Assembly: GCA_905220665.1 (NCBI GenBank)
Contig: CAJNAR010000156.1
Location: 310,001 to 374,000 of the forward strand
Reading direction: 5' to 3'
Source: Albugo candida
Lineage: Eukaryota > Oomycota > Peronosporomycetes > Albuginales > Albuginaceae
Length of the DNA: 64,000 nucleotides
This document shows positions 23,135 through 32,830 of this stretch, piece after piece. How positions within the stretch are numbered: position 1 is the first letter of the stretch; each line of letters begins with the position of its first letter. Under the pieces are notes generated by a model. The model saw only the letters and a list, made by a program, of their open reading frames with translations, made no database searches and was not told the origin of the DNA. Made by a program: the position numbers and the translations under genes.

Positions 23135-24050
23135 TCATTGCAGCTGACATCCACGCTCCTTTGCTCGTATACCAGGATTCTTCACATCTGGATCGTCCTG
23201 CGTATGGTTGATGATTTGAGCTCGCAAGACTGGGATTTGAGCTTCTAGCTCATTTTTCGACAGCTTGATTCCTGCCAAGTCTGCTGCAATCTGACAAAAC
23301 ATTGAATCCACATGATCCCCTGTTTTGGCTGATACTTGAAAGCTGTGAAGATGACTTTCCAGCACAAACTGTTTGTGCTTTTCTTCGCTGACTGCTCGCA
23401 TATGATTCAAGTCCGCTACAAAAACAAACGGCCCAGTGAGTATTCAAAAAGCGGTGTGTTTTTGACTCACATTTGTTCCCAACCAAAGCAATGTAAGGTA
23501 AGCTATCTTGTCCGAAAGTGCGCCAAACGAGCTGATACCAGTCCTCCAGATTCTGGAAGCTCTCATAGTTTGTTATGTCATATACTAAAAGCACAGCCTA
23601 TGACCGCCTCCAACATAGATTCAATCAAATTGCCGTACTATATCAAAAGTAGAGCTCTCAAGAAATAACAGCGTACCTGAGCTCCATATATATAATTACG
23701 CAGCATTTTCCCACCGATCGATTGTCCTCCGATGTCCCAAATTTGGAGCGTGACCGGAGTGTTCTCTACAACTCAATTGCTTCACAAATAAAAAATCGAA
23801 TTTTGATGGGCACTTACCCGAAAGTGTGAGACGCCGAAGGAAAAAGTCGAGTCCAATTGTTTGTTTGTAAGTATTAGAAAACATATCTTCAGTCTGACGT
23901 AATGCAATGGAAGTCTTTCCTACAGCTCCATCTCCGAGAATGATAATCTGACGACAATGGAGAGAATAGTGTTGCATTATTGATAGGCATAAAACGCACT
24001 TTATATTGTAGCTGAACAGCTTCGCATTCACTTTCACTCTCTTTCGACAT
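23135..24050 (-). CDS. RAB28: RAB28-type small GTPase
   Basis: Five exons: 24050-24000, 23947-23818, 23765-23677, 23597-23471 and 23415-23135, totalling 225 residues (human is 221). G1 GDGAVGKTS, then [14 protein letters not shown]3 as WDIGGQ (a RAB28 hallmark instead of WDTAGQ), [24 protein letters not shown] and the SAKTGD G5 box. The C-terminus ends in CQLQ, a CAAX-like box rather than the double-Cys of most Rabs, as in RAB28. Role in other organisms: ciliary and endosomal trafficking. A link to flagellated zoospores is inference. Confidence 0.95.
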
Positions 24051-24155
24051 GAAAAATCGTCGTCTTGTGACGCTTTAAGATCGCTTTATTTGATGTACCT
24101 ATGCACACTATATTGGATGAAGGAAGTGAATCGGCAAAATGTTTTCATTGAAGCG

Positions 24156-26482
24156 TTAGCATCGCCCTAAACTAAATCCCGGTCGTCCGATAGAAACAGC
24201 TTTCTTTCCAGGCTTGCTCTGGCTTGACTTGTCTTTTTCCGTGCTTTCTTCACCTGCTTCGTTCTTTTTAGTCCATTCCTTCCCCGAAGACGTCAAAATC
24301 TCGCACTTTTGTTTCATCAGTTCACGGAGCGCGACTATCGCATCACAGTCAGCAGGCAGCGCAAACTCCAGTATCAGCGCATGTTTGTCTGCTTCTGGCG
24401 CGTCTTGCTTTGACGTAGGGTGGTCAACACCAGATTTGCGAGTAAGGTGGTCCACGTCAGTTGACACAAGCGATTGCGTCGCATTTGCATATTTCACCAC
24501 TTTGTGCACAGTCTTCCGCGGTGTTTCAACAGCCAACCGATAGGTTCCATCAAGAGTATAGCAGCATTTCACACCCGCATTGGGTTTCCAAGTGTTCATA
24601 TAAACACCATCTTTCGCTAAAAGGGCTTTAAACGCGCTTCCGATATCGTTCTTTGGGTACTCCACATCGAATCCAGGCACCGGTAGCACCACATCCTTCA
24701 GTGTGTACTGACTCACATTATCTTCTGTGAGACAGAAAACTCGAGCCGCATCATCCGATTGCACATTTCCACTGACTGAAGTGCCCGATTTCGGACATTG
24801 TAGCACCAAATCTCCAATAATGGCTTTCACTGGGTCCTGTGCAACTCGTTTGCTTGCCATCTGATTCCACACGTAGCTCTGATATGACTCCACGTACATC
24901 ACCCGAAGGTTTTGCGGTACGTTCTGGAAAGCTAATTCGTATGCCTCACTTCCATGCTTGATCAATCCTTCCAGGGCAGCTCGTTCGGCGACTAAGAAAG
25001 GTGGAAACATGCGTAATGCAGCACTCATATCTTTGTGTTGACGATAATGTTCTCGAGCTTGACGAATCTTGGTAGCTTCCCCTTCTTGTGGCTTTAGTAA
25101 CATCATAATTGCTTGTCTAAAGTCTTTGCGTAAAATTGCACGGCCAATGGAGCTGTATAATAAGCGACTTGATCCGAATCGATGCGTGCCGAAGAAATTG
25201 ATAAACCCGGCTTGAGTCCATTTAAGCACACATTCATCCATACTGAGGCAAGCGTTTACATCGGAAAGCGATCGTATTACGATTGTAAACTGGTTCCCCC
25301 AAATAGATTCTTTGACCAGTTTTGACGACACGTATCGCACATTCCCCACGATGAATGGATGCTCATGAAGAGGACGCTCTGTGGAACGAGCTAGCTGCTG
25401 AAAGCGTTCCTGACGTAGACGATACGCAGTGCATGATTGTGTCGTAATACCTCGCTTCTCTTTTGTTTCCGCATACGCGAACGTGGACACTGGAATATGA
25501 AGCTGACCAGCTATTTGTGAAATCACTGAGAGTGTATCTTTGTTCTGTTTGTAGAGCACAAATTGCAAGTAATCAGCTACGAAAAGACAATCAGACATTT
25601 TCCACTTCAAAAAAAGAAGTACTCACGCAAATTTACAGGCCAATCGCGCCTTTTTTCGTCCTGTAGCTTTCCAGTAGCGTCAACACGCGCACGTGATACT
25701 CGAATTACTTTTCCATTTTTGGCAGTTGTGATGGTTTCTGCAACAATAAGCTTTTTCCCAAATCGCCGAATAGATTCATGCAATTGCACGCGATCTTTCT
25801 TTTCCGTCAGTCCGCTGACATAAAACACCAAGTCATCCTCCTTTGGCGCTATGTTGTCGAATTTGCTTATAATGACATCTGTTTTCTGCTCCCGTTGAGC
25901 ATTTTGCAGCTTATTTTGAGCTTTCACACGATTCAAAAACGTCTCAAATTCTTCTCCTTGCGCATTTCCTAATTCTTTCGTCACCATATGCACCAATGTG
26001 CGATGATTGTAAGCTTCCAGCGCCTTCTGCTCTTGTTGCATTCGGTTTTGCGTCACATCCGAGAGCTTTTTATTGAGCATTTTGACGACTTTGACATCCG
26101 ATTGCGCATGTTGGGAATCGGTCGATAAAAAACTAAGAACGAGCTCCTGGAAAGTTTTCGCAAGTGATTGGGATCGTTTGAGTAATGCGTTTAGAGTAAT
26201 CAGTCGATGTGCCGCATCGATTTCGTGAACAATGAAGTCAGAATAGCGCTCTTTGTAATTTCCTAGAAAGCCTTCGGCATCAGTTAAAAAACCATAGATG
26301 CCAACAGAGCTTTCTTGCAAAGGTACGGTCTCCTGATCCGTGTAGCCTTTATCTTGATACCAAGAAGGATCGCGTTGCCTTTTCTTGTTGGCGTCATTAC
26401 GCTGGTATGGTCTGGAGCTGGAAGAATGGTGGGATCGCTTACGATCGCGCTGAGAATGCATTTTTCCGGCGGCATTGGGCAT
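24156..26482 (-). CDS. TruD/PUS7-family pseudouridine synthase, copy 2 (Glu at catalytic position)
   Basis: Two exons (26482-25627 and 25576-24156) with a 50-bp intron, 758 residues. A Ser/Arg/Lys-rich N-terminus is followed by YSDFIVHEID, DYLQFVLYKQNKDT, the motif FAYAETKEKRGITTQSC, WGNQFTIVIR, GFINFFGTHRFGSS and SYQSYVWNQM. The domain order matches copy 1. In motif II the residue expected to be the catalytic Asp (KDKRG in copy 1) is Glu here, codon GAG at 25458-25460. This may reduce or abolish activity, or mark a subfamily with a different role. Overall divergence from copy 1 is high, so the duplication is old. The C-terminal Lys/Ser-rich tail (about 40 residues) is unique. Divergent from ELP3. 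Confidence 0.9.
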
Positions 26483-26677
26483 CGTTGGTGAGGATACTTA
26501 TGGTTTATTCGCAAAGTAGGCATTTGACTACCAAGAATTACCGATATGATATGCGATATCTGAGAAACCTATGACGACTATCCTATCGCTTGCGGATCTA
26601 CTGATTGCTTCCAATGCTTTAAAGCGATCTTGGATGAGTTTGTACGCAGGACGTTATCGCTTTCTATCGCTCGTAAA
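26483..26677. promoter_or_regulatory. Shared upstream region of PUS7 copy 2 and ELP3
   Basis: 195 bp separate the divergent start codons of two tRNA-modification-type genes. It must contain promoter elements for both. None is recognisable by eye. Confidence 0.45.
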
Positions 26678-28416
26678 ATGGGAACATCAACGACAATGAT
26701 GTCCTATAGTTACGTGCACCACGCTAACATTGTGATGGATGCAATCGGCCACAGCGCTGAATATGTGCACGCGATTGCTGCGATCATCGATGAGCTTATT
26801 GCCGCATACAACTCGCAAAATACTGTCAATATGACACGTTTGAAGAACGATATTGCCAAAAAGTACAAGCTGCCTTCTATGCCAAAGGTATGAGCCTACC
26901 TACTTCCTTCATTTCAAATATTCCTTTATCCTTTCGCAATTAGCTCGTCGATATCATCGCAGCGGTTCCAGAAGAATACAAAGCCAAATTCATCCCATTT
27001 TTGAAAGCTAAACCAGTGCGTACAGCATCAGGGATCGCTGTAGTGGCGGTGATGTGCAAACCGCATCGGTGTCCACATATCGCAATGACGGGCAATATTT
27101 GTGTATACTGTCCCGGAGGTCCTGATTCTGATTTCGAGTACTCGACACAATCATATACTGGTTATGAGCCAACAAGCATGCGTGCAATACGAGCACGTTA
27201 TCATCCATACGTGCAGACAAAACATCGTGTAGACCAATTGAAACGACTCGGCCATTCCGTCGATAAAGTCGAGTTTATCGTTATGGGAGGAACATTTCTA
27301 TCGCTGGATAGATCGTATCGAGACTTCTTTATACGCAATCTTCATGATGCGCTTTCAGGTCATTCGTCTTCTTCTGTAGAAGAAGCTGTTCGGTATTCGG
27401 AATATAGTGATGTCAAGTGCACTGCGATCACCATTGAAACTCGTCCTGATTACTGCTTGAAATCTCATCTTAACGATATGCTCTCATATGGATGCACGCG
27501 AATCGAAATTGGAGTACAAAGTGTGTACGAGGATGTGGCCCGCGACACCAATCGCGGGCACACTGTCGCTGCCGTATGTCATTCCTTTCAGCTTGCTAAA
27601 GATTGTGGCTACAAAATTGTCGCTCATCTGATGCCAGATTTGCCAAACATGGGATTGGAACGCGACATTCTGGGCTTCAAGGAATTCTTCGAGAATCCAG
27701 CCTTTCGAACGGATGGATTGAAAATCTACCCAACACTTGTTATCCGAGGCACAGGTCTCTATGAGATCTGGAAGACAGGTAAGTATAAGAATTACTCACC
27801 CGATGAGCTGGTGGAATTGATGGCAAAATTGCTCGCCCTCGTTCCTCCGTGGACCAGAGTATATCGTGTCCAGCGTGATATCCCAATGCCACTTGTCACT
27901 TCAGGCGTTGAAAACGGTAATTTGAGAGAGCTGGCTCTTGCGCGTATGAAAGATTTGGGTCTTACATGCAACGATGTACGCACGCGAGAGGTCGGAATCA
28001 AAGGCATTCATGAGCAGCAAATTCCGGATCAAGTGGAGCTTGTGCGACGCGATTATGTCGCAAATGATGGATGGGAGACCTTTCTAGCTTACGAAGACCC
28101 ACAACAGAATATTCTGATTGGACTTTTGCGCTTACGTAAGGCCAGCTGTGCCTCATTCCGGAGCGAGATTCCTAAAGGATGCTCGATTGTGAGAGAATTG
28201 CACGTGTATGGATCTTCCATTCCGCTTCATTCTCGTGATCCTACAAAGTTTCAGCATCAAGGATTCGGCACGTTGCTTATGGAAGAAGCCGAGAGAATCA
28301 GTAGAGAAGAACATCATTCTGATAAGATTGTGGTCATTTCGGGAGTCGGAACCCGCGGGTATTATCGTAAATTAGGATACAATCAGGATGGACCATACAT
28401 GTCGAAATACCTCTAA
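26678..28416 (+). CDS. ELP3: Elongator catalytic subunit ELP3
   Basis: Two exons (26678-26887, 26944-28416), 560 residues, near the usual 550. The radical-SAM iron-sulphur site is [14 protein letters not shown] (Cys-x9-Cys-x2-Cys), followed by [24 protein letters not shown]. The core motifs [19 protein letters not shown] and [13 protein letters not shown] are present. The C-terminal acetyltransferase domain has [13 protein letters not shown] and [18 protein letters not shown]. Role: adds carboxymethyl-type groups to U34 of tRNA wobble positions. An earlier in-frame ATG at 26630 would add 16 residues; the start at 26678 is preferred because the family N-terminus is short. Confidence 0.97.
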
Positions 28417-28808
28417 TACTCTTAAGCAAGATTGATTTAGATCTCGAAATATTTTAATAATTCTAAGGGCACCCTGACTGACGTCTATCAAAAAGATCAT
28501 CAGATTAATTATTTTTGAGACATATCCTTTCGAAAACAATGCTTTTCAATCAAAATTCAAACTATTTCGATCGACTTTTCACTCGAAATTTATCTGTCAG
28601 CCGTTTGCTGACGTCAGCACACAAAGTAGAAGCTGAAAAGCGACTGCTAACGCTTTTTCAAATGGAGTGAAGAGACTTTTGACGTATAAGTTTTGAAAGA
28701 TTTGTTGACGGTTCAGTTTGCGATCTTTTTTCCGAGTTCATCACGTCATTCCGTTGCGACTTGACTGTCATTTTTGAAAACACTATATCGCGTGATTTTG
28801 GATTTAAA
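28417..28808. promoter_or_regulatory. Upstream region of the double-bZIP gene with clustered CRE-like sites
   Basis: The 392 bp between ELP3 and the bZIP start contain a perfect 12-bp palindrome GCTGACGTCAGC at 28607-28618 (core TGACGTCA, the canonical CREB/ATF-type bZIP site). Half-sites TGACGT lie at 28479-28484 and 28680-28685, with ACGTCA at 28743-28748. Four ACGT cores in under 400 bp upstream of a bZIP gene suggest bZIP control, possibly self-regulation. This is inference from motifs only. Confidence 0.45.
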
Positions 28809-29771
28809 ATGGGATTGGATTGTGAGCGAGTTGCCTTGTACTTGCCACCGCTGCGATCTCTAAAGGATCACTTGTCGTCTGCAATGCATACACCGCCGCT
28901 ATCACCGACAGATCCTTCTGAAAAAATCGTATCTTCACCGCGCAAATACATTTCTTCTAAAACAAAGACAATGTATAGAGATGCAAATCAATTTTCTTCT
29001 TTCCATGCGCAACGTCACTCGCGTCCTATTCGAATTGATGACGTTGACGAATGCAAAAATGGATATATTGCATCGATCGATGAACAATCGTACTTGATGC
29101 AAAAGATGCAGAATAGCTTTCATTTTTCATACACAAAAAACCCAGTCGCCAGCGATGAAAAGCTTCGAATTAATAGAGAGCGAAATCGCTTGCATGCCCA
29201 GCGAACAAGGACACGGAAACGTGAGTTGTTGCAGCAGCTGAAGGAACGAATCCACGAGTTACAGTCGGAACATCGTTTCTTGTCACAAGCCTACGAGGTT
29301 CATGTCATTGCAGCTTGTCTTGTTAGGATCGCTACTTCAAGCCCATCTCGTCGAGAGCGCTGCGAGCGCACCATTCGAAAAGATTTGGACACGAGCGAGT
29401 TTGTACACGCAAACTATATGGAAGACGATTCAAAACTGTTCGATTTGTCTCAAATCCTTTCCAAATTGGAAGCTCGTGATGACTCAACCGATTACACGGA
29501 GCCAATGGACCTGAAAATTGACATGGAAACGGAAGACGATGTCAACTCAATTACAACACCAACAAATTTCATGTTCGAGTCGAATCTGCACACGAAGGAA
29601 GACAAAGAACAAGTCCGTCGAGAAAGAAATCGAATCCACGCACGTCGTGCACGATTGCGGAAGAAGCTCATGCTTGAAAAAAGTCAGCAAACTGTGGAGA
29701 AATTGACTGCTGCAATTCATTTGGAAAAAAAGCAATTGCAAAATCTATTATCCGTCATTTCAAAATCTTAG
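28809..29771 (+). CDS. Transcription factor with two bZIP basic regions
   Basis: Intronless, 320 residues from the ATG at 28809; the longer frame from 28761 begins with TTG. Two separate bZIP units are present. The first, near residues 120-165, has RERNRLHAQRTRTRKR followed by heptads LLQQLKERIHELQSEHRFL. The second, near 265-310, has RRERNRIHARRARLRKK followed by LMLEKSQQTVEKLTAAIHLEKKQLQNL. In both the basic signature is N-x3-A-x2-(T/A)-R, with His before the Ala where Ala is usual. This NRxHA form fits oomycete-style bZIPs as I know them. The spacer is acidic. The zippers are short (about four heptads). DNA target and partner are unknown; the upstream CRE palindrome is a candidate site. 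Confidence 0.9.
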   Translation: MGLDCERVALYLPPLRSLKDHLSSAMHTPPLSPTDPSEKIVSSPRKYISSKTKTMYRDANQFSSFHAQRHSRPIRIDDVDECKNGYIASIDEQSYLMQKMQNSFHFSYTKNPVASDEKLRINRERNRLHAQRTRTRKRELLQQLKERIHELQSEHRFLSQAYEVHVIAACLVRIATSSPSRRERCERTIRKDLDTSEFVHANYMEDDSKLFDLSQILSKLEARDDSTDYTEPMDLKIDMETEDDVNSITTPTNFMFESNLHTKEDKEQVRRERNRIHARRARLRKKLMLEKSQQTVEKLTAAIHLEKKQLQNLLSVISKS

Positions 29772-29939
29772 AGACTACAGCGTCGCGTCGTTGTAGTCCA
29801 AGGAATCAAACTTCGAAAATCGCCGAGACGATGTTTGTTGCATGGTGCGAGTGCACGTAGATTAAAACATTTTTGTCAGGTTATCTAACAGATATAACAA
29901 TTTTGCGTATTTCGTCACCTTTTGATTGGCTTGGCATCA

Positions 29940-31573
29940 ATGGACCAAGTCTTCATTAGCGCTCGGTACGGTAACTTAGACGAGATAAAGTCGATCCTAC
30001 AAGAGGCACAGAATATAGCGGAGCTTGTCAACTACGTAGATGAATGTACTGGAAATACACCTCTCCACATGGGTTGAACTTTTCGTCCTATAGCGCTGCT
30101 GCCACCATTGCTAACGTATACACCCTGATTTCACACATAGCCTGTGCCAACGGACATCTAGATTGTGTCCAGTTCCTACTACAACAACGAGCTTCTCACA
30201 TTGCTAATTTGAGTGGCAACTATCCTCTACGTACGTTTTTAACATTTTTGGTCTCTGCTTCGATACTGACCGATGACACATGGATGTAGATTGGGCTGTT
30301 CAGAATAAACACCTCGCAATTGTCAAAGAGCTCTTACAGTTGGTTCCTGATCTGGATGTGCTTGCTCAAAATACGTTTGGCCGTGGATGTGTGACGGAAG
30401 CATTTCAGTGTGAAGACGCGGAAATCTGTAATGCTTCCACTGTAATTTTGCACAAAGTATTGTGGGGTTCTGACCGAGGTCGCTGATTGTCCTGTAGTGA
30501 AAGTATTGCTAGAACACCCTTCGGCTTCAGAAGAGCGACTAGCGAAAGGATCGGCAATGGAGAAAGCGGTGCTTAATCTACAACCGCAAGAGGAAGGCGA
30601 GATAGTACAAGAAACGATCTTGGAATTCGATTTTGCGGGATCAGATGCTTCAAAATTGTGCACATTGAAGGCTCGTGAACTCGCATTGGAATGGAATCGA
30701 GAAGCTTTCCAAACGGATGCATCAGATGATATCACAGGCGTTTCAATATGGTCCGCATCAGTGATCCTATCGCGTTGGATCGTCGAAAATAAAGCTCTTT
30801 TTCATGAAAAAACTGTATTAGAACTTGGCGCTGGATGTGGTGTGAGTGGCCTGGCTTGCTACTTGTATGCCGACCCGAAAAAAATCGTGCTTTCCGACTA
30901 TTTTGACTCCACAGTACGTAACCTGAGGTATAATGTGGACATGAATCGAAAATCACGAAGTAGAAGTCGTGAATCACCAGAAGCTGTTTGTAGCCAATGT
31001 GGCGTATCACAACGCTTGAGCCCTGAAAATCCTGATGGCCATCTGTCACTCTGTGCTGGATGCAAGACCGTAAGATATTGTTCTCGAGAGTGTCAGAAAA
31101 AAGCGTGGAAGCATCACAAACATCAATGCCACCAAATAAAGCAAGGAGGAAGTATCGACTCATGTCACATTGATGTTGTCTCACTCGATTGGTCACAAAG
31201 CGACAGTTGGCCTCGATGTGAAGTCAGCCATACCGTTGCTCAGTATGATATACTACTAGGTTCCGATCTCGTATACCACAGCGCACTAGTACCAGTGCTC
31301 GTGAATGCAATTGACAAAATGCTGTTGTCGAACGGTCAATTCATCCATGTGGCATCCCAAGCTCGAAGTTCTCTGGATCAATTCACGGAACGAATGCGTT
31401 CTGCGGGCTTTGCATGCACAGAGACCCTTGTTCAAGAAAGATACAAGCGAAATCCACTTGTATCTTCTAGCGCTGGTAATGATGTCTTGGAGCTATTCCA
31501 TTTACACTTTAGCGAGATGCAGGATGATTATTGTTTGTACATTTTTCAACGTGAGCTGGAGATGAATGGCTAG
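29940..31573 (+). CDS. Ankyrin-repeat, methyltransferase-16 and MYND-finger fusion protein
   Basis: Four exons (29940-30072, 30141-30230, 30290-30427, 30498-31573), 478 residues. The N-terminus has about three ankyrin repeats (GNTPLHMACANGHLDCVQFLL, then YPLHWAVQNKHLAIVKELLQ). The C-terminal half is a Rossmann methyltransferase of the METTL21/FAM86 group: SGVSIW-like SIWSASVIL, motif I LELGAGCGVSGLACYL, LSDYFD and a post-I segment YDILLGSDLVYHSALVPVL. A MYND zinc finger (CSQCGVS, CAGCKTVRYCSRECQKKAWKHH, HQC) is inserted between motif I and the DxVY segment. Role: probably a protein lysine methyltransferase with protein-binding modules. Substrate is unknown. FAM86-type enzymes modify eEF2, but assignment to that clade is only a possibility. 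Confidence 0.85.
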
Positions 31574-31637
31574 GTCGTCACTTCGCTCATCATGAATGTA
31601 TATTTTAAAGATTCTTTTTTTGACGTTACACTCTAGG

Positions 31638-31955
31638 CTATTTTTCTACTCCAACTCGCTTCTCTTTCATTTCTACCCTCTTCTGATCGATATCTGCTGC
31701 TTTCTCACTTGGTCGACCGATTTCAACGGTCCAGTTCGCTTCAACGGGGTTCAAATTGGCATACATCATTAGCTCTTTGATTCCTGCATTTGCCGAAGCA
31801 ATTTTCTGCTCAATTGCAGCTGGTCTAGCGATGTTTCGACTTTCTCGGAATTCCAATCGTATATCCTCAACTATCGCATCTCGTTTGATGCTCGGATAGC
31901 GTCGAGCAAGTCTGAGAATACGACGATAAAGCCCGAAAATCTGTGCTCGTTCCAT
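31638..31955 (-). CDS. LYR-motif protein (Complex1_LYR family)
   Basis: Intronless, 105 residues from the ATG at 31955; the longer frame begins with TTG. It has the family signature FGLYRRILRLARRYP at the N-terminus and the downstream FRESRNIA segment, with the conserved Phe and Arg (LEFRESRNIARPAAIEQKIA). LYR proteins bind mitochondrial acyl carrier protein and act in Fe-S cluster or respiratory complex assembly. LYRM1-like is possible but not certain. Convergent with the ankyrin-methyltransferase gene, 64 bp apart. Confidence 0.8.
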   Translation of the reverse strand: MERAQIFGLYRRILRLARRYPSIKRDAIVEDIRLEFRESRNIARPAAIEQKIASANAGIKELMMYANLNPVEANWTVEIGRPSEKAADIDQKRVEMKEKRVGVEK

Positions 31956-32830
31956 TTTGGATTGAGTTTTGTCCAATCCGTAAGAAGATGATTATGTCAG
32001 TTCATTATCCCGAGCAATTTTATTGATTGATTGGAAGCCATACAAGTAAAGTTGTAGAGACCATTGCCAGAGATTTCAGTATCTGTTGTTACCAGGCGCA
32101 GTCTTTTAGAAAAGCAGTCCGCCCACTAATTTTAATGGATATAACGCTGACAATGAACTTGTAGATAGTACAGTGGAGATATCGCTCATCTGTGTTAGCA
32201 TTTGCAACAAAAAGCTGTTATCAAGGTCAGCATAATGCGTTATGTGCGACTTCGAGATTATTTCAAAATAGCTGTCACTCAATGCAGCACAATGTTTTAT
32301 CTACGAATTGATATTGATCATTATACGACGTTATTACCTTGGTGCTTTAGGTCGGATCAAGCTGGATACATATAGCTATTATGTCTATTCCGATCCCTTG
32401 CACTCATATGGATGGATGAGCTAGTCTTATCTGCTCTTTTAGCCTCATACTCATACTATCGAGTTGTAAGAGCAACTCAACACTTTATGTAAATATCGTT
32501 TTCCGGGAGTAGTCGGTAGGCAGCTCAGCTTGCATCAAAATGCATCCGAAAGACAATCGATGGCTCATCAGCAAGCAATGCTCTGACTGAACAACAGTAC
32601 ATTATATTGATACATTCTGGCACTAGAATAACTGGAATGTACCATCTTATCGCCCTAACGCTCTTATGTGCATGCATGATCTGGTCGTTGAGAGATGTCA
32701 ATACATCGTCTACTTATAGCCTGATCTTAAACAGTCGACAATTTGCGAGTAGCTAAAGTTGTGATCTAGCGCTTGTAAAAATTCAATTCTAGATTTCAAA
32801 GTTTATTGAGGAGGACATGATGTAATTTCG
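31956..32830. other. Intergenic boundary between the gene-rich and repeat-rich parts
   Basis: About 870 bp after the LYR gene without a supported coding region. I see no tRNA, no LTR and no coding remnant. The first recognisable transposon sequence begins near 32.83 kb. Confidence 0.5.
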
